In this document: positions 16,157-24,600 of the stretch, one piece after another | How positions within the stretch are numbered: the stretch's first letter is position 1 | Layout of the letters: the number at the start of each line of letters is the position of its first letter | Assembly: GCA_964250215.1 (NCBI GenBank) | Contig: CAXUEX010000028.1 | Span: 1-25,203 of the forward strand | Length of the DNA: 25,203 nt | Source of the DNA: DAIDJM01 sp964250215 | Lineage (GTDB): Bacteria > Pseudomonadota > Alphaproteobacteria > Acetobacterales > Acetobacteraceae | Direction of reading: 5' to 3' | Program-made: the position numbers and the translations under genes | The notes under the pieces: generated by a model | The model's database searches: none | The model's input: the letters and a program-made list of their open reading frames with translations, nothing else | What the model was told of the DNA's origin: nothing

Positions 16157-17494
16157 ATGGACGGAGTTGCACCGGAAAAGTTCCGCACCCTGCCGCAACT
16201 GCAGCGCCTGCTGGAGCGACCGCGGACGAAAGCCCTGCTCGCGGATCACGCTCGCGCAACCGTGATTGCGGCCCTGCGCGAGGCGCTTGCCCAGGCGCGG
16301 GAGACGATCCGCACGGGCGGCAGTGTGCCGCAGCCAGACGCATTGTTGGCCCATGCCGAGGCCAAGCTGGCGCAAGCCCCGCCGGGCCTGATGCGCGTCA
16401 TCAACGCCACGGGCGTCGTTCTGCATACGAATCTTGGCCGTGCGCCGTTGCCGCCGGAAGCCGTGGCCGCCATTGCCGCAACCGCCAGCGGCTACAGCAA
16501 CCTGGAATACGATCTGCACACCGGCGGCCGCGGCGCCCGGGCTGCCGCGGTGGAAATCCTGCTCTGCGCGCTCACCGGCGCGCAAGCCGCCCTGGTGGTG
16601 AACAACAATGCCGCCGCCGTGCTGCTGGCGCTCAGCGCGCACGCCAGCGCGTTCGAAGTGATTGTTTCGCGCGGCGAGCTCATCGAAATCGGCGGCGGCT
16701 TCCGCATCCCCGAGGTGATCGCGCAGGGTGGCGCCCGGCTGCGCGAAGTCGGCACCACGAACCGCACCCGCCTGGCCGACTATCGCGCCGCGATCGGGCC
16801 GGAAACCCGCGTGCTGCTGAAAGTTCATCCGAGCAATTTCCGCATCACCGGCTTCACGGAAAGCGTCCCCGTGCCCGCGCTCGCCGAACTCGCCCGGGCG
16901 CACAAACTGCTTGTTGTCGAGGATCTCGGCAGCGGCGCCATCGCGCAACACCCGGGCGGCGAGCGCACCATGCCGCAAGCCATCGCCGACGGCGCCGATA
17001 TTGTGGCCTGCAGTGGCGACAAGCTGTTCGGCGGTCCGCAATCCGGCCTGCTCGCCGGAAGCGCCAAAGCCATCGGCGCGCTGCGCACGCATCCTCTGCT
17101 GCGCGCGCTGCGCCCCGACAAACTCACGCTCGCTGCGCTCGAAGCCACGCTACGGCTGCATGTGCATGGTCGGCCCACCCCCGTGCAGCGCATCCTGGCG
17201 CAATCGCCGGAGGTGCTGCGCGTCCGCGCCGAAAAACTCGCCGCGCAAATCGGCGCCGAGGCACGGCCATCTTACGGCCAGGCAGGCGGTGGCACGCTGC
17301 CGGACGTGCAGATCCCGAGCTACGCCGCTGTAATTGCGTTTCCACAACATGGCGCGGAAGCGCAGCTCGCCGCCCTGCGCCGCCACACCCCGCCGGTAAT
17401 TGCGCGCGCGCGGGATGGTGGCGTATGGCTGGATATGCTGACCGTGACCGATGCCGATCTGGCGGACATCGGCAACGCCGTTGCGACTGCATGA
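16157..17494 (+). CDS. selA: L-seryl-tRNA(Sec) selenium transferase
   Basis: The 445-aa PLP enzyme converts Ser-tRNA(Sec) to Sec-tRNA(Sec) using selenophosphate. The N-terminal tRNA-binding helical part begins LPQLQRLLERP. The PLP core shows VINATGVVLHTNLGRAPL, SNLEYDL, VVNNNAAAVLLAL, SRGELIEIGGGFRIPEV, LLKVHPSNFRI and VVEDLGSGA. The Schiff-base lysine is Lys289 in CSGDKLFGGPQSG (Lys295 in E. coli). Length agrees with the family. The stop overlaps the selB start by four bases (ATGA), giving the usual selAB operon. Confidence 0.96.
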   Translation: MDGVAPEKFRTLPQLQRLLERPRTKALLADHARATVIAALREALAQARETIRTGGSVPQPDALLAHAEAKLAQAPPGLMRVINATGVVLHTNLGRAPLPPEAVAAIAATASGYSNLEYDLHTGGRGARAAAVEILLCALTGAQAALVVNNNAAAVLLALSAHASAFEVIVSRGELIEIGGGFRIPEVIAQGGARLREVGTTNRTRLADYRAAIGPETRVLLKVHPSNFRITGFTESVPVPALAELARAHKLLVVEDLGSGAIAQHPGGERTMPQAIADGADIVACSGDKLFGGPQSGLLAGSAKAIGALRTHPLLRALRPDKLTLAALEATLRLHVHGRPTPVQRILAQSPEVLRVRAEKLAAQIGAEARPSYGQAGGGTLPDVQIPSYAAVIAFPQHGAEAQLAALRRHTPPVIARARDGGVWLDMLTVTDADLADIGNAVATA

Positions 17495-19350
17495 ACCCGC
17501 AAGCCGCGCGCCGGATCGTCGTCGGTGTGATGGGCCATGTCGATCACGGCAAGACGGCGCTGGTGCGTGCGCTGACCGGCATGGAAACCGATCGGCTCGA
17601 AGAGGAAAAGCGTCGCGGGATTTCCATCGCGCTCGGCTTTGCGCATTTCACGAACGCCAACACGGTCGTCGATTTGATCGACATGCCGGGCCACGAACGC
17701 TTCGTGCGCACCATGGTGGCCGGCGCCGCCGGCATCGATGCCGTGCTGCTGGTGGTCGCGGCAAACGAAGGCGTCAAGCCGCAGACGGTGGAACACCTCG
17801 ACGTGGCGGCGGCCATGGGCGTGCGGCGGGCGATCATTGCCATCAGCAAAATCGATTTGGTCGCCAGCGACCGCGCCGCAATCGTCGCCCGCCATGCGAC
17901 CAATGCCGCGATTTGCGCGGGCCTGGTTGTCGTTGCGTTCCTCGGCGTCTCCGCACGCAACGGCGGCGGCGTGCCGGAATTGCAGACGGCACTCGCCGCG
18001 CTGCCGGCCGGCACGCCACAGCAGAACGACGGCTTTCCGTATCTTCCGATCGACCGCGCCTTCTCGAAAAAAGGTCATGGCACAATCGTAACCGGCACGC
18101 TGCGGCGCGGTTCGCTTGCGACAGGCGAGACGGTGCAGCTCATTCCCGGCGAAACGCTCGCACGCATCCGCGCGCTGCAGGTGCACGGACAGGCCGTGGC
18201 GTTCGCCGAGCCCGGCCAGCGCGTGGCGGTCAATCTGCGGGAAATCGCCGTTGGCGCCATTCCGCGTGGCGCCGCACTTTGCGCGCCCGGGTTGCTGCAA
18301 CCGTCGGAATGGCTCACCGCAACCCTCTCGCTCGCCGCCGCCGCGCCCGAACTGCCGAATGGGGCCGCGCTGCGCCTGTTGTGCGGAACCGCCGAGACCG
18401 GAATCCGGCTGCGATTGCCCGACCGCGAAATGCTGCAACCCGGTGAATGGGCCATCGTGCAATTCCGCGCCGAGTCCCCGGTTTCCGTGCCGGTCAGGGA
18501 ACATTTCGTTCTACGTCGTGCCTCGCCACCGCTTACGATCGGCGGCGGTCGCATCCTGGAAGCAACGGCCCGGCGCCGGCGCCGCCCGGACGCCGCGTGG
18601 CACGCGCGAAAGGCGGCGCTGCACGATGCCGAGGCAGCCGATTTCGCCATTTCTGCGCTCGCCGAAGCCGGTCTGCACGGTGTTGCCCGCGAAACCCTCG
18701 CCAGGCAAGCCGGCGTCGCGCCCTCACTTTTATCCAAACTTGTGCCGGATGCTTGCGCCCGCGGCGAAGCCCTGTTCACGCGCGCAGTGCTTCACCGCGC
18801 TACCGAACGCCTGCTTCGCACAATCTCCCGCCATCCGGACGGAATTTCACCCGAACACCTCGCGCGATCGCGGCCGGAAATCGGCAGCGCCGTGCGGGAA
18901 GCCGCGCTCGCCGCCCTGATTGCAAAGCACGAAGCGATCGAACGGCGGGGCCATATCCATCGCTTTGATGCCGAGGGCGAAGCCGAGCGAGTCCGGAACG
19001 AAGCCGCAACCGCCAGCAGTCTTTCCGAAACCATCCGCTGCGGCGGTCTCATGCCGCCCGATCTGGCCACGCCCGCAAACCGGCGCCTTCTGGAAACGCT
19101 CGTGCGCACCGGCATCCTGATACGGACCACCGATCGCGTGCAGAAACGCGAAATCCTGTTCCATCGCGACGCCATCGAGCAAGCGAAGCGCCAGCTTAAC
19201 CTTGCCTTGCGCGAGGGCACGGGAATCAGCGTCGCGCAAGCCGGCGCCGCACTCGGCACCTCGCGCAAATACAGCGTCCCTCTGCTGGAATACCTCGATA
19301 CAATCGGCTTCACGCGCCGGGTTGCCGATTTGCGCCGCCTGGCGAGTTGA
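17491..19350 (+). CDS. selB: Selenocysteine-specific translation elongation factor
   Basis: The 619-aa protein is SelB, the GTPase that carries Sec-tRNA(Sec) to UGA codons marked by a SECIS hairpin. The G domain is at the N-terminus: G1 GHVDHGKT (15-22), switch region EEEKRRGISIALGF, G3 D64MPGHE and G4-like SKID (119-122). Domains II and III follow (FSKKGHGTIVTGTLRRG and REHFVLRRASPPLTIGGG). The C-terminal part, about residues 380-619, is rich in helices and corresponds to the winged-helix repeats that bind the SECIS element; the last one ends in KYSVPLLEYLDTIGFTRRV. The tRNA-Sec gene begins 39 bases after the stop. Confidence 0.95.
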   Translation: MNPQAARRIVVGVMGHVDHGKTALVRALTGMETDRLEEEKRRGISIALGFAHFTNANTVVDLIDMPGHERFVRTMVAGAAGIDAVLLVVAANEGVKPQTVEHLDVAAAMGVRRAIIAISKIDLVASDRAAIVARHATNAAICAGLVVVAFLGVSARNGGGVPELQTALAALPAGTPQQNDGFPYLPIDRAFSKKGHGTIVTGTLRRGSLATGETVQLIPGETLARIRALQVHGQAVAFAEPGQRVAVNLREIAVGAIPRGAALCAPGLLQPSEWLTATLSLAAAAPELPNGAALRLLCGTAETGIRLRLPDREMLQPGEWAIVQFRAESPVSVPVREHFVLRRASPPLTIGGGRILEATARRRRRPDAAWHARKAALHDAEAADFAISALAEAGLHGVARETLARQAGVAPSLLSKLVPDACARGEALFTRAVLHRATERLLRTISRHPDGISPEHLARSRPEIGSAVREAALAALIAKHEAIERRGHIHRFDAEGEAERVRNEAATASSLSETIRCGGLMPPDLATPANRRLLETLVRTGILIRTTDRVQKREILFHRDAIEQAKRQLNLALREGTGISVAQAGAALGTSRKYSVPLLEYLDTIGFTRRVADLRRLAS

Positions 19351-19389
19351 GGCCGGGAACTCTTCCGGGAATGGCTGCGCTTAGGGCGA

Positions 19390-19479
19390 GGAAGCGATCG
19401 GGGTCTGGTGGCCCTCCCGGTCTTCAAAACCGGCGGCCCGCGCAAAACGGGTGGTGGGTTCGATTCCCATCCGCTTCCG
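19390..19479 (+). tRNA. selC: tRNA-Sec (anticodon UCA)
   Basis: The sequence folds as a bacterial selenocysteine tRNA. The acceptor arm is GGAAGCGA (19390-19397) against CCGCTTCC (19471-19478), with seven pairs plus an A-C opposition at the eighth. There is a six-pair D stem with a four-base loop (19400-19415). The anticodon stem CCGGT/ACCGG encloses CTTCAAA, giving anticodon TCA at 19424-19426. A variable arm stem CCCG/CGGG lies at 19437-19451, and the T arm is GTGGG-TTCGATT-CCCAT (19454-19470). The discriminator is G19479; CCA is not encoded. It lies 39 bases after selB and is probably co-transcribed with it. Confidence 0.95.
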
Positions 19480-19482
19480 CCC

Positions 19483-20427
19483 TCAATCGTCCGAGCCGTG
19501 CGCAAACCGGAAACTCACTTCCGGCCGCCGCGCGGAATCGCCGCCCGCCCCCAGGATTGCAACCCGGAACAGAAAGCTTCCCAGCAGCGTTGCCGCCGGG
19601 GCAATGTTTCCCGGGCCACCCCGACGGCCCAACGCCGGAGCACCCGCCAACAACGCGAAAGGCAGCGCCGTGCCCAGGCCGGTCGCGCCCAGCCGCTCCA
19701 CCCTGCCCCAGCCGGCCTGCAGCGCCGGCGCCACGCCGCGGGCGCGATACGCGCGATGCGAAACAAAATCCGCTGCAAGCTCCACCGCAAGCGCCGTCGC
19801 TGCCACTTCCTGCAAAGATCGCCGCACGCCAGCATTCCGTTCCAGCAACAGAAGCGCTGCGGCACCGGAAGCCATTGAGGAAGCGGCGAACCGCACCGCG
19901 AGTGCACGCGGCGCGGCGGCCCAAAGCGGCGTGCTGGTTGCCGCGAGCAGCGCCGCTGTATAGGTACCAAGCCCGGCACCAGCCATCGCCGCGGGCAGAT
20001 GCGCCGCCCGGCCCGCACGCCGCAGCCAGCGCCGCGGCCCCAGCACATCGATCAGCATCTGGCAGGCGGCGGACAACCCGCCAAATAGGCTGAACGCCGA
20101 CAATATCCACGTGCCGATCGACATCGGCGACGTGCCTTTCGCCACACGAAACATATTGTAAAAACGTTTTGGGGTGTGCAGATCATAGATCAGCAAAGGA
20201 GCCCCCAACAGCGGCGCCAGCAGCCCGAGATAGCGGCTGCGCCGTTCCGCGCCGCTGCCCGCACGGCCTCGCCGCCCCGCCACGTAGCCCAGCAGCGAAG
20301 CGCCACCGGACAGGCCGGCAAGAAAAATATATCCGCCGACCACCCAATTGTTGAACGGCGCCGGCTTTAGTTGCGCACGGCCATAATAGGTCGGCCCTCG
20401 CCAAACGTCGCGCGAAACGCGTTGCAT
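19483..20427 (-). CDS. NrfD/PsrC-type membrane subunit of formate dehydrogenase
   Basis: The 314-aa polytopic protein is an NrfD family quinone-binding subunit. Its N-terminus (APFNNWVVGGYIFLAGLSGGASLLGY, about 24-49) is the family signature, followed by LIYDLHTPKRFYNMFRV and the SPMSIGTWIL stretch. About eight hydrophobic segments are visible. Here it most likely passes electrons from the iron-sulfur subunit to quinone, replacing the cytochrome b gamma subunit (FdnI/FdoI) of the E. coli enzymes; no heme ligands of that type are seen. Its ATG at 20427 overlaps the upstream stop by one base (TGATG); a TTG at 20430 is a less likely start. The 3' end is only three bases from the convergent tRNA-Sec gene. 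Confidence 0.88.
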   Translation of the reverse strand: MQRVSRDVWRGPTYYGRAQLKPAPFNNWVVGGYIFLAGLSGGASLLGYVAGRRGRAGSGAERRSRYLGLLAPLLGAPLLIYDLHTPKRFYNMFRVAKGTSPMSIGTWILSAFSLFGGLSAACQMLIDVLGPRRWLRRAGRAAHLPAAMAGAGLGTYTAALLAATSTPLWAAAPRALAVRFAASSMASGAAALLLLERNAGVRRSLQEVAATALAVELAADFVSHRAYRARGVAPALQAGWGRVERLGATGLGTALPFALLAGAPALGRRGGPGNIAPAATLLGSFLFRVAILGAGGDSARRPEVSFRFAHGSDD

Positions 20428-21314
20428 CAATTCCGCCTTGCCAAGGCCGCGCCGGCCGCCAGCGCAAACCCCGCCATCGCCAGCAGCCCGGATATCAGCG
20501 CTGGCGCGACCCGGCGCGACGCACGGGAAGGCGCCGCCGGCAGATTGTATGTCTCCGGCCGTTCAGTGAGCAGAAAAAACGCGTTCAGATGACCCAGATC
20601 TCCGGTGGCACCCGGCGTGCCCGGCGCGCCATATAGATACGCGCCCTCCACGCCCCGCGCGTGCAGCGCCGCCACCCGCGCCCGCGCCCGCGCTTGCAGT
20701 TCTTTCACCTCGCCGAACTGGATGGAATCCGTGGGGCATGATTTCGCGCAGGCCGGTTCCAACCCGCCTTTCAGCCGATCGTAGCAAAGCGTGCATTTAT
20801 GCGCCTTGCCATCCAGCGCACTCAGATCGATCACCCCGAACGGGCAGGCCGGAACGCAGTAGCCACAGCCGTTGCAGATATCCTGCTGCACTACAACCGT
20901 ATCGAACTCGGTACGGAACAGCGATCCGGTGGGGCAAGCTTCCAGGCACGGCGCGTTGTGGCAGTGCTTGCACACGTCACTCATCATCAGCCAGCCGCTC
21001 TGGAACGGGGCCTGCGAGTTCTCGCGAAGTTGCGGCTTTTCGATAAAGCTTACGTGGCGCCAGCTATTGGCCGAGAGCGCTCCGGTATTGTCGTAGCTCT
21101 GCCCGGTCAGCCCGATATTGTCGGCCGGCAGATTGTTCCACTCCTTGCAGGCCACTTCGCACGCTTTGCAGCCGATGCAAAGTGTGGTGTCGGTAAAGAA
21201 ACCATAGGATTTACCAGGCTCGATCCGCACCCCGGCGGTGAGTTCCGCCTCGTGCGGGATCGGCGCCTCGAACTCCGACGCATCATGATCTCGCGCTCGC
21301 GGATGCATATCCAT
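20427..21314 (-). CDS. fdoH: Formate dehydrogenase iron-sulfur (beta) subunit
   Basis: The 295-aa protein is a four-cluster ferredoxin-type subunit like FdnH/FdoH, carrying electrons from the catalytic subunit to the membrane subunit. Cluster motifs in order are CIGCKACEVAC, CKHCHNAPCLEAC, CNGCGYCVPAC and CTLCYDRLKGGLEPACAKSC. A C-terminal hydrophobic helix (about 268-291) could anchor it in the membrane, as in E. coli FdnH. There is no signal peptide. It starts six bases after the stop of the 73-aa gene and overlaps the NrfD gene by one base, so the three form a - strand operon, divergent from the catalytic subunit gene. Confidence 0.93.
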   Translation of the reverse strand: MDMHPRARDHDASEFEAPIPHEAELTAGVRIEPGKSYGFFTDTTLCIGCKACEVACKEWNNLPADNIGLTGQSYDNTGALSANSWRHVSFIEKPQLRENSQAPFQSGWLMMSDVCKHCHNAPCLEACPTGSLFRTEFDTVVVQQDICNGCGYCVPACPFGVIDLSALDGKAHKCTLCYDRLKGGLEPACAKSCPTDSIQFGEVKELQARARARVAALHARGVEGAYLYGAPGTPGATGDLGHLNAFFLLTERPETYNLPAAPSRASRRVAPALISGLLAMAGFALAAGAALARRN

Positions 21315-21320
21315 CGCGTT

Positions 21321-21542
21321 CTACTTCAGCAGCGCGATGCTGTGCACCAGCAGCCCGATGGCGTTCGTGGCGTCATCGTAGCCGATCCGCACACGCGCCT
21401 GTTTCCGCTGCAACGGCGCCAGTTGCCCCGGCTCGGCGCTCGCACCCGGACTGAGCACACAAAGATGGCCCGCACCGCCGTCATCGAGGAGTTGAAACCG
21501 CCCGTCTTGCACGATCAGCACGATCCCCTCGATGAAGCGCAT
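21321..21542 (-). CDS. Small conserved-looking protein of the formate dehydrogenase locus, function unknown
   Basis: This 73-aa soluble protein starts MRFIEGIVLIVQDGRFQLLD and ends in a region reading VRIGYDDATNAIGLLVHSIALL. Its predicted pattern is short beta strands, so it could be a small beta-barrel, but this is inference. The ATG at 21542 is well supported by GGGAGGG at 21546-21552 (- strand). Upstream in-frame ATGs at 21608/21611 would leave only about 34 bases before the divergent gene and have no good Shine-Dalgarno. It is first in the - strand operon ahead of the iron-sulfur subunit. I recall similar small proteins beside formate dehydrogenase genes but no demonstrated role. An assembly or regulatory function is possible. 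Confidence 0.75.
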   Translation of the reverse strand: MRFIEGIVLIVQDGRFQLLDDGGAGHLCVLSPGASAEPGQLAPLQRKQARVRIGYDDATNAIGLLVHSIALLK

Positions 21543-21645
21543 CTGCCCTCCCGGCAGCATCATGGAACGCTGGGAGCCATCGCTGGTTGCCGCCCGCAAC
21601 CGGTGCATCATGACCGCGTTTTCCGCCTCAGAGCAGGAGGTTGGC
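21543..21645. promoter_or_regulatory. Divergent promoter region of the formate dehydrogenase locus
   Basis: This 103-base gap lies between the 73-aa gene (- strand) and the catalytic subunit (+ strand), so promoters for both halves are expected here. It contains the dyad GGTTGC-CGCCC-GCAACC (21585-21601), extendable by a T-G and a C-G pair to 21583-21603, a candidate operator. The + strand Shine-Dalgarno AGGAGG is at 21635-21640. No confident -10/-35 or -24/-12 boxes were recognised. Confidence 0.5.
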
Positions 21646-24600
21646 ATGCCCCGGAAAATCCGCCGCACAACGAAGGATCGCCTGGCCGCGTTCGCCCGCG
21701 ACTGGTCCTTGCCCCGCCAGTTCGCGGGACAGAGCGTGATGTCGCAAGCCGCTCGCAGCCAGGCATCCGAAACTCTGCGGCCGCGCCTGGAGCAGGCCGA
21801 CCGCGTCGGCACCAGCATCTGCCCATTCTGCGCCGTGGGTTGCGCCCAACTCGTCTATGCGAAGAACGGCAAGCCCGTGCATATCGAGGGCGATCCGCGC
21901 AGCCCGGTCAATCAGGGCACGCTATGCCCGAAAGGTGCCAGCACGCTCGGCGTACTGCTCTCGCCACAGCGCATCAACCGTGTGCTCTATCGCGCTCCCA
22001 ATGCGAACGGCTGGGAGGAAAAGCCGCTCGCCTGGGCCATGGAACGCATCGCGTATCTTACCAAGCAAACACGCGACGAAACTTTCGTCGAGAGCCTGCC
22101 CGACGGACGGAAAATCAATCACACGCTGGGCCTGGGCTCGCTCGGCGGCGCCACGCTGGACAACGAGGAAAACTACCTGATCAAGAAATTGTTCGGCGGC
22201 GGCCTGGGCATGGTGAACATCGAAAACCAGGCTCGAATCTGACACTCCTCCTCGGTGCCCAGTTTGGGCACCTCTTTCGGTCGCGGCGCTGCCACCATGG
22301 CTCTATGGGATCTGGCGAACGCCGACTGCGTCGTGATCATGGGCTCCAATATGGCGGAGAACCATCCGATCGCGTTCCGCTTCGTGGTGGAAGCGCAGTC
22401 CCGCGGCGCGACCGTGATCCACGTCGATCCGCGTTTTACACGCACTTCGGCGCTGGCCGACATCCATGCGCCAATACGTTCCGGCACCGATATTGCGTTC
22501 CTTGGCGGCATCATCCACCACATTCTGGAAAACGATCTCTGGTTTCGCGATTTTGCATTAGCTTACACAAACATCGCAACGATCATTGATAGTGGCTATG
22601 GCGATCCGGAAACCAACGACGGCGTTTTCTCCGGCTTCGATCCGCAAACCGGTTCCTACAAGCAGGATACGTGGCAGTATCGGGGGAAGATTGTTCCTCC
22701 CGCTGTCGCCGAACACCACGTGCAGACGCAGGACAAATCCGCCGGCGGCGATTCCGAAAGCATGGCCGAAGGCCCGCCGCCCGCCGATCCCACGCTGAGC
22801 CACCCGAATTGCGTCTATCAGATCTTGCGCCGGCACTACGCCCGCTACACGCCGGACTTGGTGGAACGCATCACCGGCTGTCCGCGCGAAACCTTTCTGA
22901 AGATCGCGGACGCGCTGGCCCGCAATTCCGGCCGCGACCGCACCGGAGCCTTCTGTTATGCGGTCGGTTGGACACATCATTCCGTTGGCGTGCAGATTAT
23001 CCGGGCAGCTTCGATCATTCAAGGCCTGCTCGGCAATATCGGGCGGCCAGGCGGCGGCATCCTGGCGCTGCGCGGCCATGCCAGCATTCAAGGCAGCACG
23101 GATATACCCACGCTCTACGATATGCTGCCCACCTACCTGCCGCAACCTAACGCGTTCCTCTCGCACGGCACACTCAAGCAATACATGCAAACCGAAACGC
23201 CCAGCACCGGCTGGTGGAATAATTTCCCGAAATACATGGTAAGCCTGCTGAAAGCCTGGTATGGCGAGAACGCCACCCGCTCCAACGATTGGTGCTACGA
23301 TCACGTCCCGAAGCTCACCGGTGATGTCTCGCAACTTCCAATGACGTTTGCGATGGTCGATGGCGTGATAAAGGGCCAGTTCATCCTGGGCCAGAACCCC
23401 GTCGTTGGCGCCGTCAATTCCGATCTCGTGGAGCGCGGGCTCGCCACGCTCGATTGGTTGGTGGTGCGCGATTTCGCCATGACCGAAACTGCAAATTTCT
23501 GGCAGAAGGGCAGGCTCGTGCAGCGCGGCGAACTCTCACCTGCGCAGATCGGCACCGAGGTTTTCTTCCTGCCCGCGGCACTCGCCGGCGAAAAGGATGG
23601 CACGGTCACGAACACCAGCCGCCTGGTTCAATGGCACGATGTGGTGCTAGACGCGCCGGGTGACAGCCGCTCCGATCTCTGGTTCATCCACCATCTCGGC
23701 AAGCGGCTGAAGCAGCTTTACGCGACCAGCCGCGAAGCTCGCGATCGCCCGATCCAGGACCTCACGTGGAACACCCCCGAACGCGGCGAACGCCAGGAAC
23801 CCGAAGCCGAAGCCGTGCTGCGAGAAATCAACGGCTATGAAGTTGCGACCAAGAAACAGCTAGGCAGCTATCAGGAATTGAAGGACGATGGCAGCACAGC
23901 CTGCGGCGGCTGGATGTATTGCGGCGTTTATCCGCAGCAGGGTCACAACCTGGCCCGCAGCCGGCGCCCCGACATTCCGGGCGAGGAAACGAGCCATTCC
24001 GGCTGGGCCTTCGCCTGGCCATCCAACCGCCGCACGCTATACAACCGCGCATCCGCAGATCCCGATGGCGTGCCATGGTCGGAGCGCAAGCGCATGATCT
24101 GGTGGGATGCGGAAAAGCACGAATGGACCGGCCACGACGTGCCGGATTTCATAAAAACGCGGCCGCCCGATTTCTGCCCAGACTGGAACAAGCGGCCGCA
24201 CGGCATGGACGCGCATTCTGGGGCCGACCCTTTTATTATGGAAGCCGACGGACGTTGCCAGATCTTCGTGCCTTCGGGCCTGAAGGACGGCCCGCTGCCG
24301 ACGCATTACGAGCCGGTGGAAAGCCCCGTGCGCAATGCGCTCTACAGCCAGCAGTTTAATCCGACTGCGCAACTATGGCCACGGGACGGCAATGAACTGC
24401 ATGCGCCGGAGGACGAACGCTTCCCCTACGTCTTCACCACCTACCGTCTTACGGAACTGCATTGCGGCGGTATCATCAGCCGCGTTACGCCGCACACCGC
24501 CGAACTGCAGCCGGAAGCTTTCGTCGAAATTTCTCCGGAACTCGCGCGCAACCTCGGCATCGCGCATCTCGGCTGGACCGTGCTTTCCACGCTGCGCGGT

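Noticed and set aside
15898..17490. SelB with a long N-terminal extension, since its frame is open far upstream
   Set aside because: The extension is low-complexity Arg/Ala sequence antisense to selD and out of frame with selA; SelB's normal N-terminus starts at the ATG at 17491 overlapping the selA stop.
19353..19368. Small hairpin (CCGGGAA/TTCCGG with one bulge) between selB and tRNA-Sec as a terminator
   Set aside because: The stem is short and imperfect, with no T-run; it may be a processing site but there is not enough evidence to call it.
21543..21611. Longer form of the 73-aa protein starting at 21608 or 21611
   Set aside because: No good Shine-Dalgarno there, the extra residues look unconserved, and the ATG at 21542 has GGGAGGG at proper spacing.
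21646..22242. Formate dehydrogenase as a broken gene: a short N-terminal fragment and a separate downstream gene
   Set aside because: The frame does not shift at the TGA, both sides match the active site of Sec formate dehydrogenases, a SECIS hairpin follows, and selA, selB, selC and selD are adjacent.
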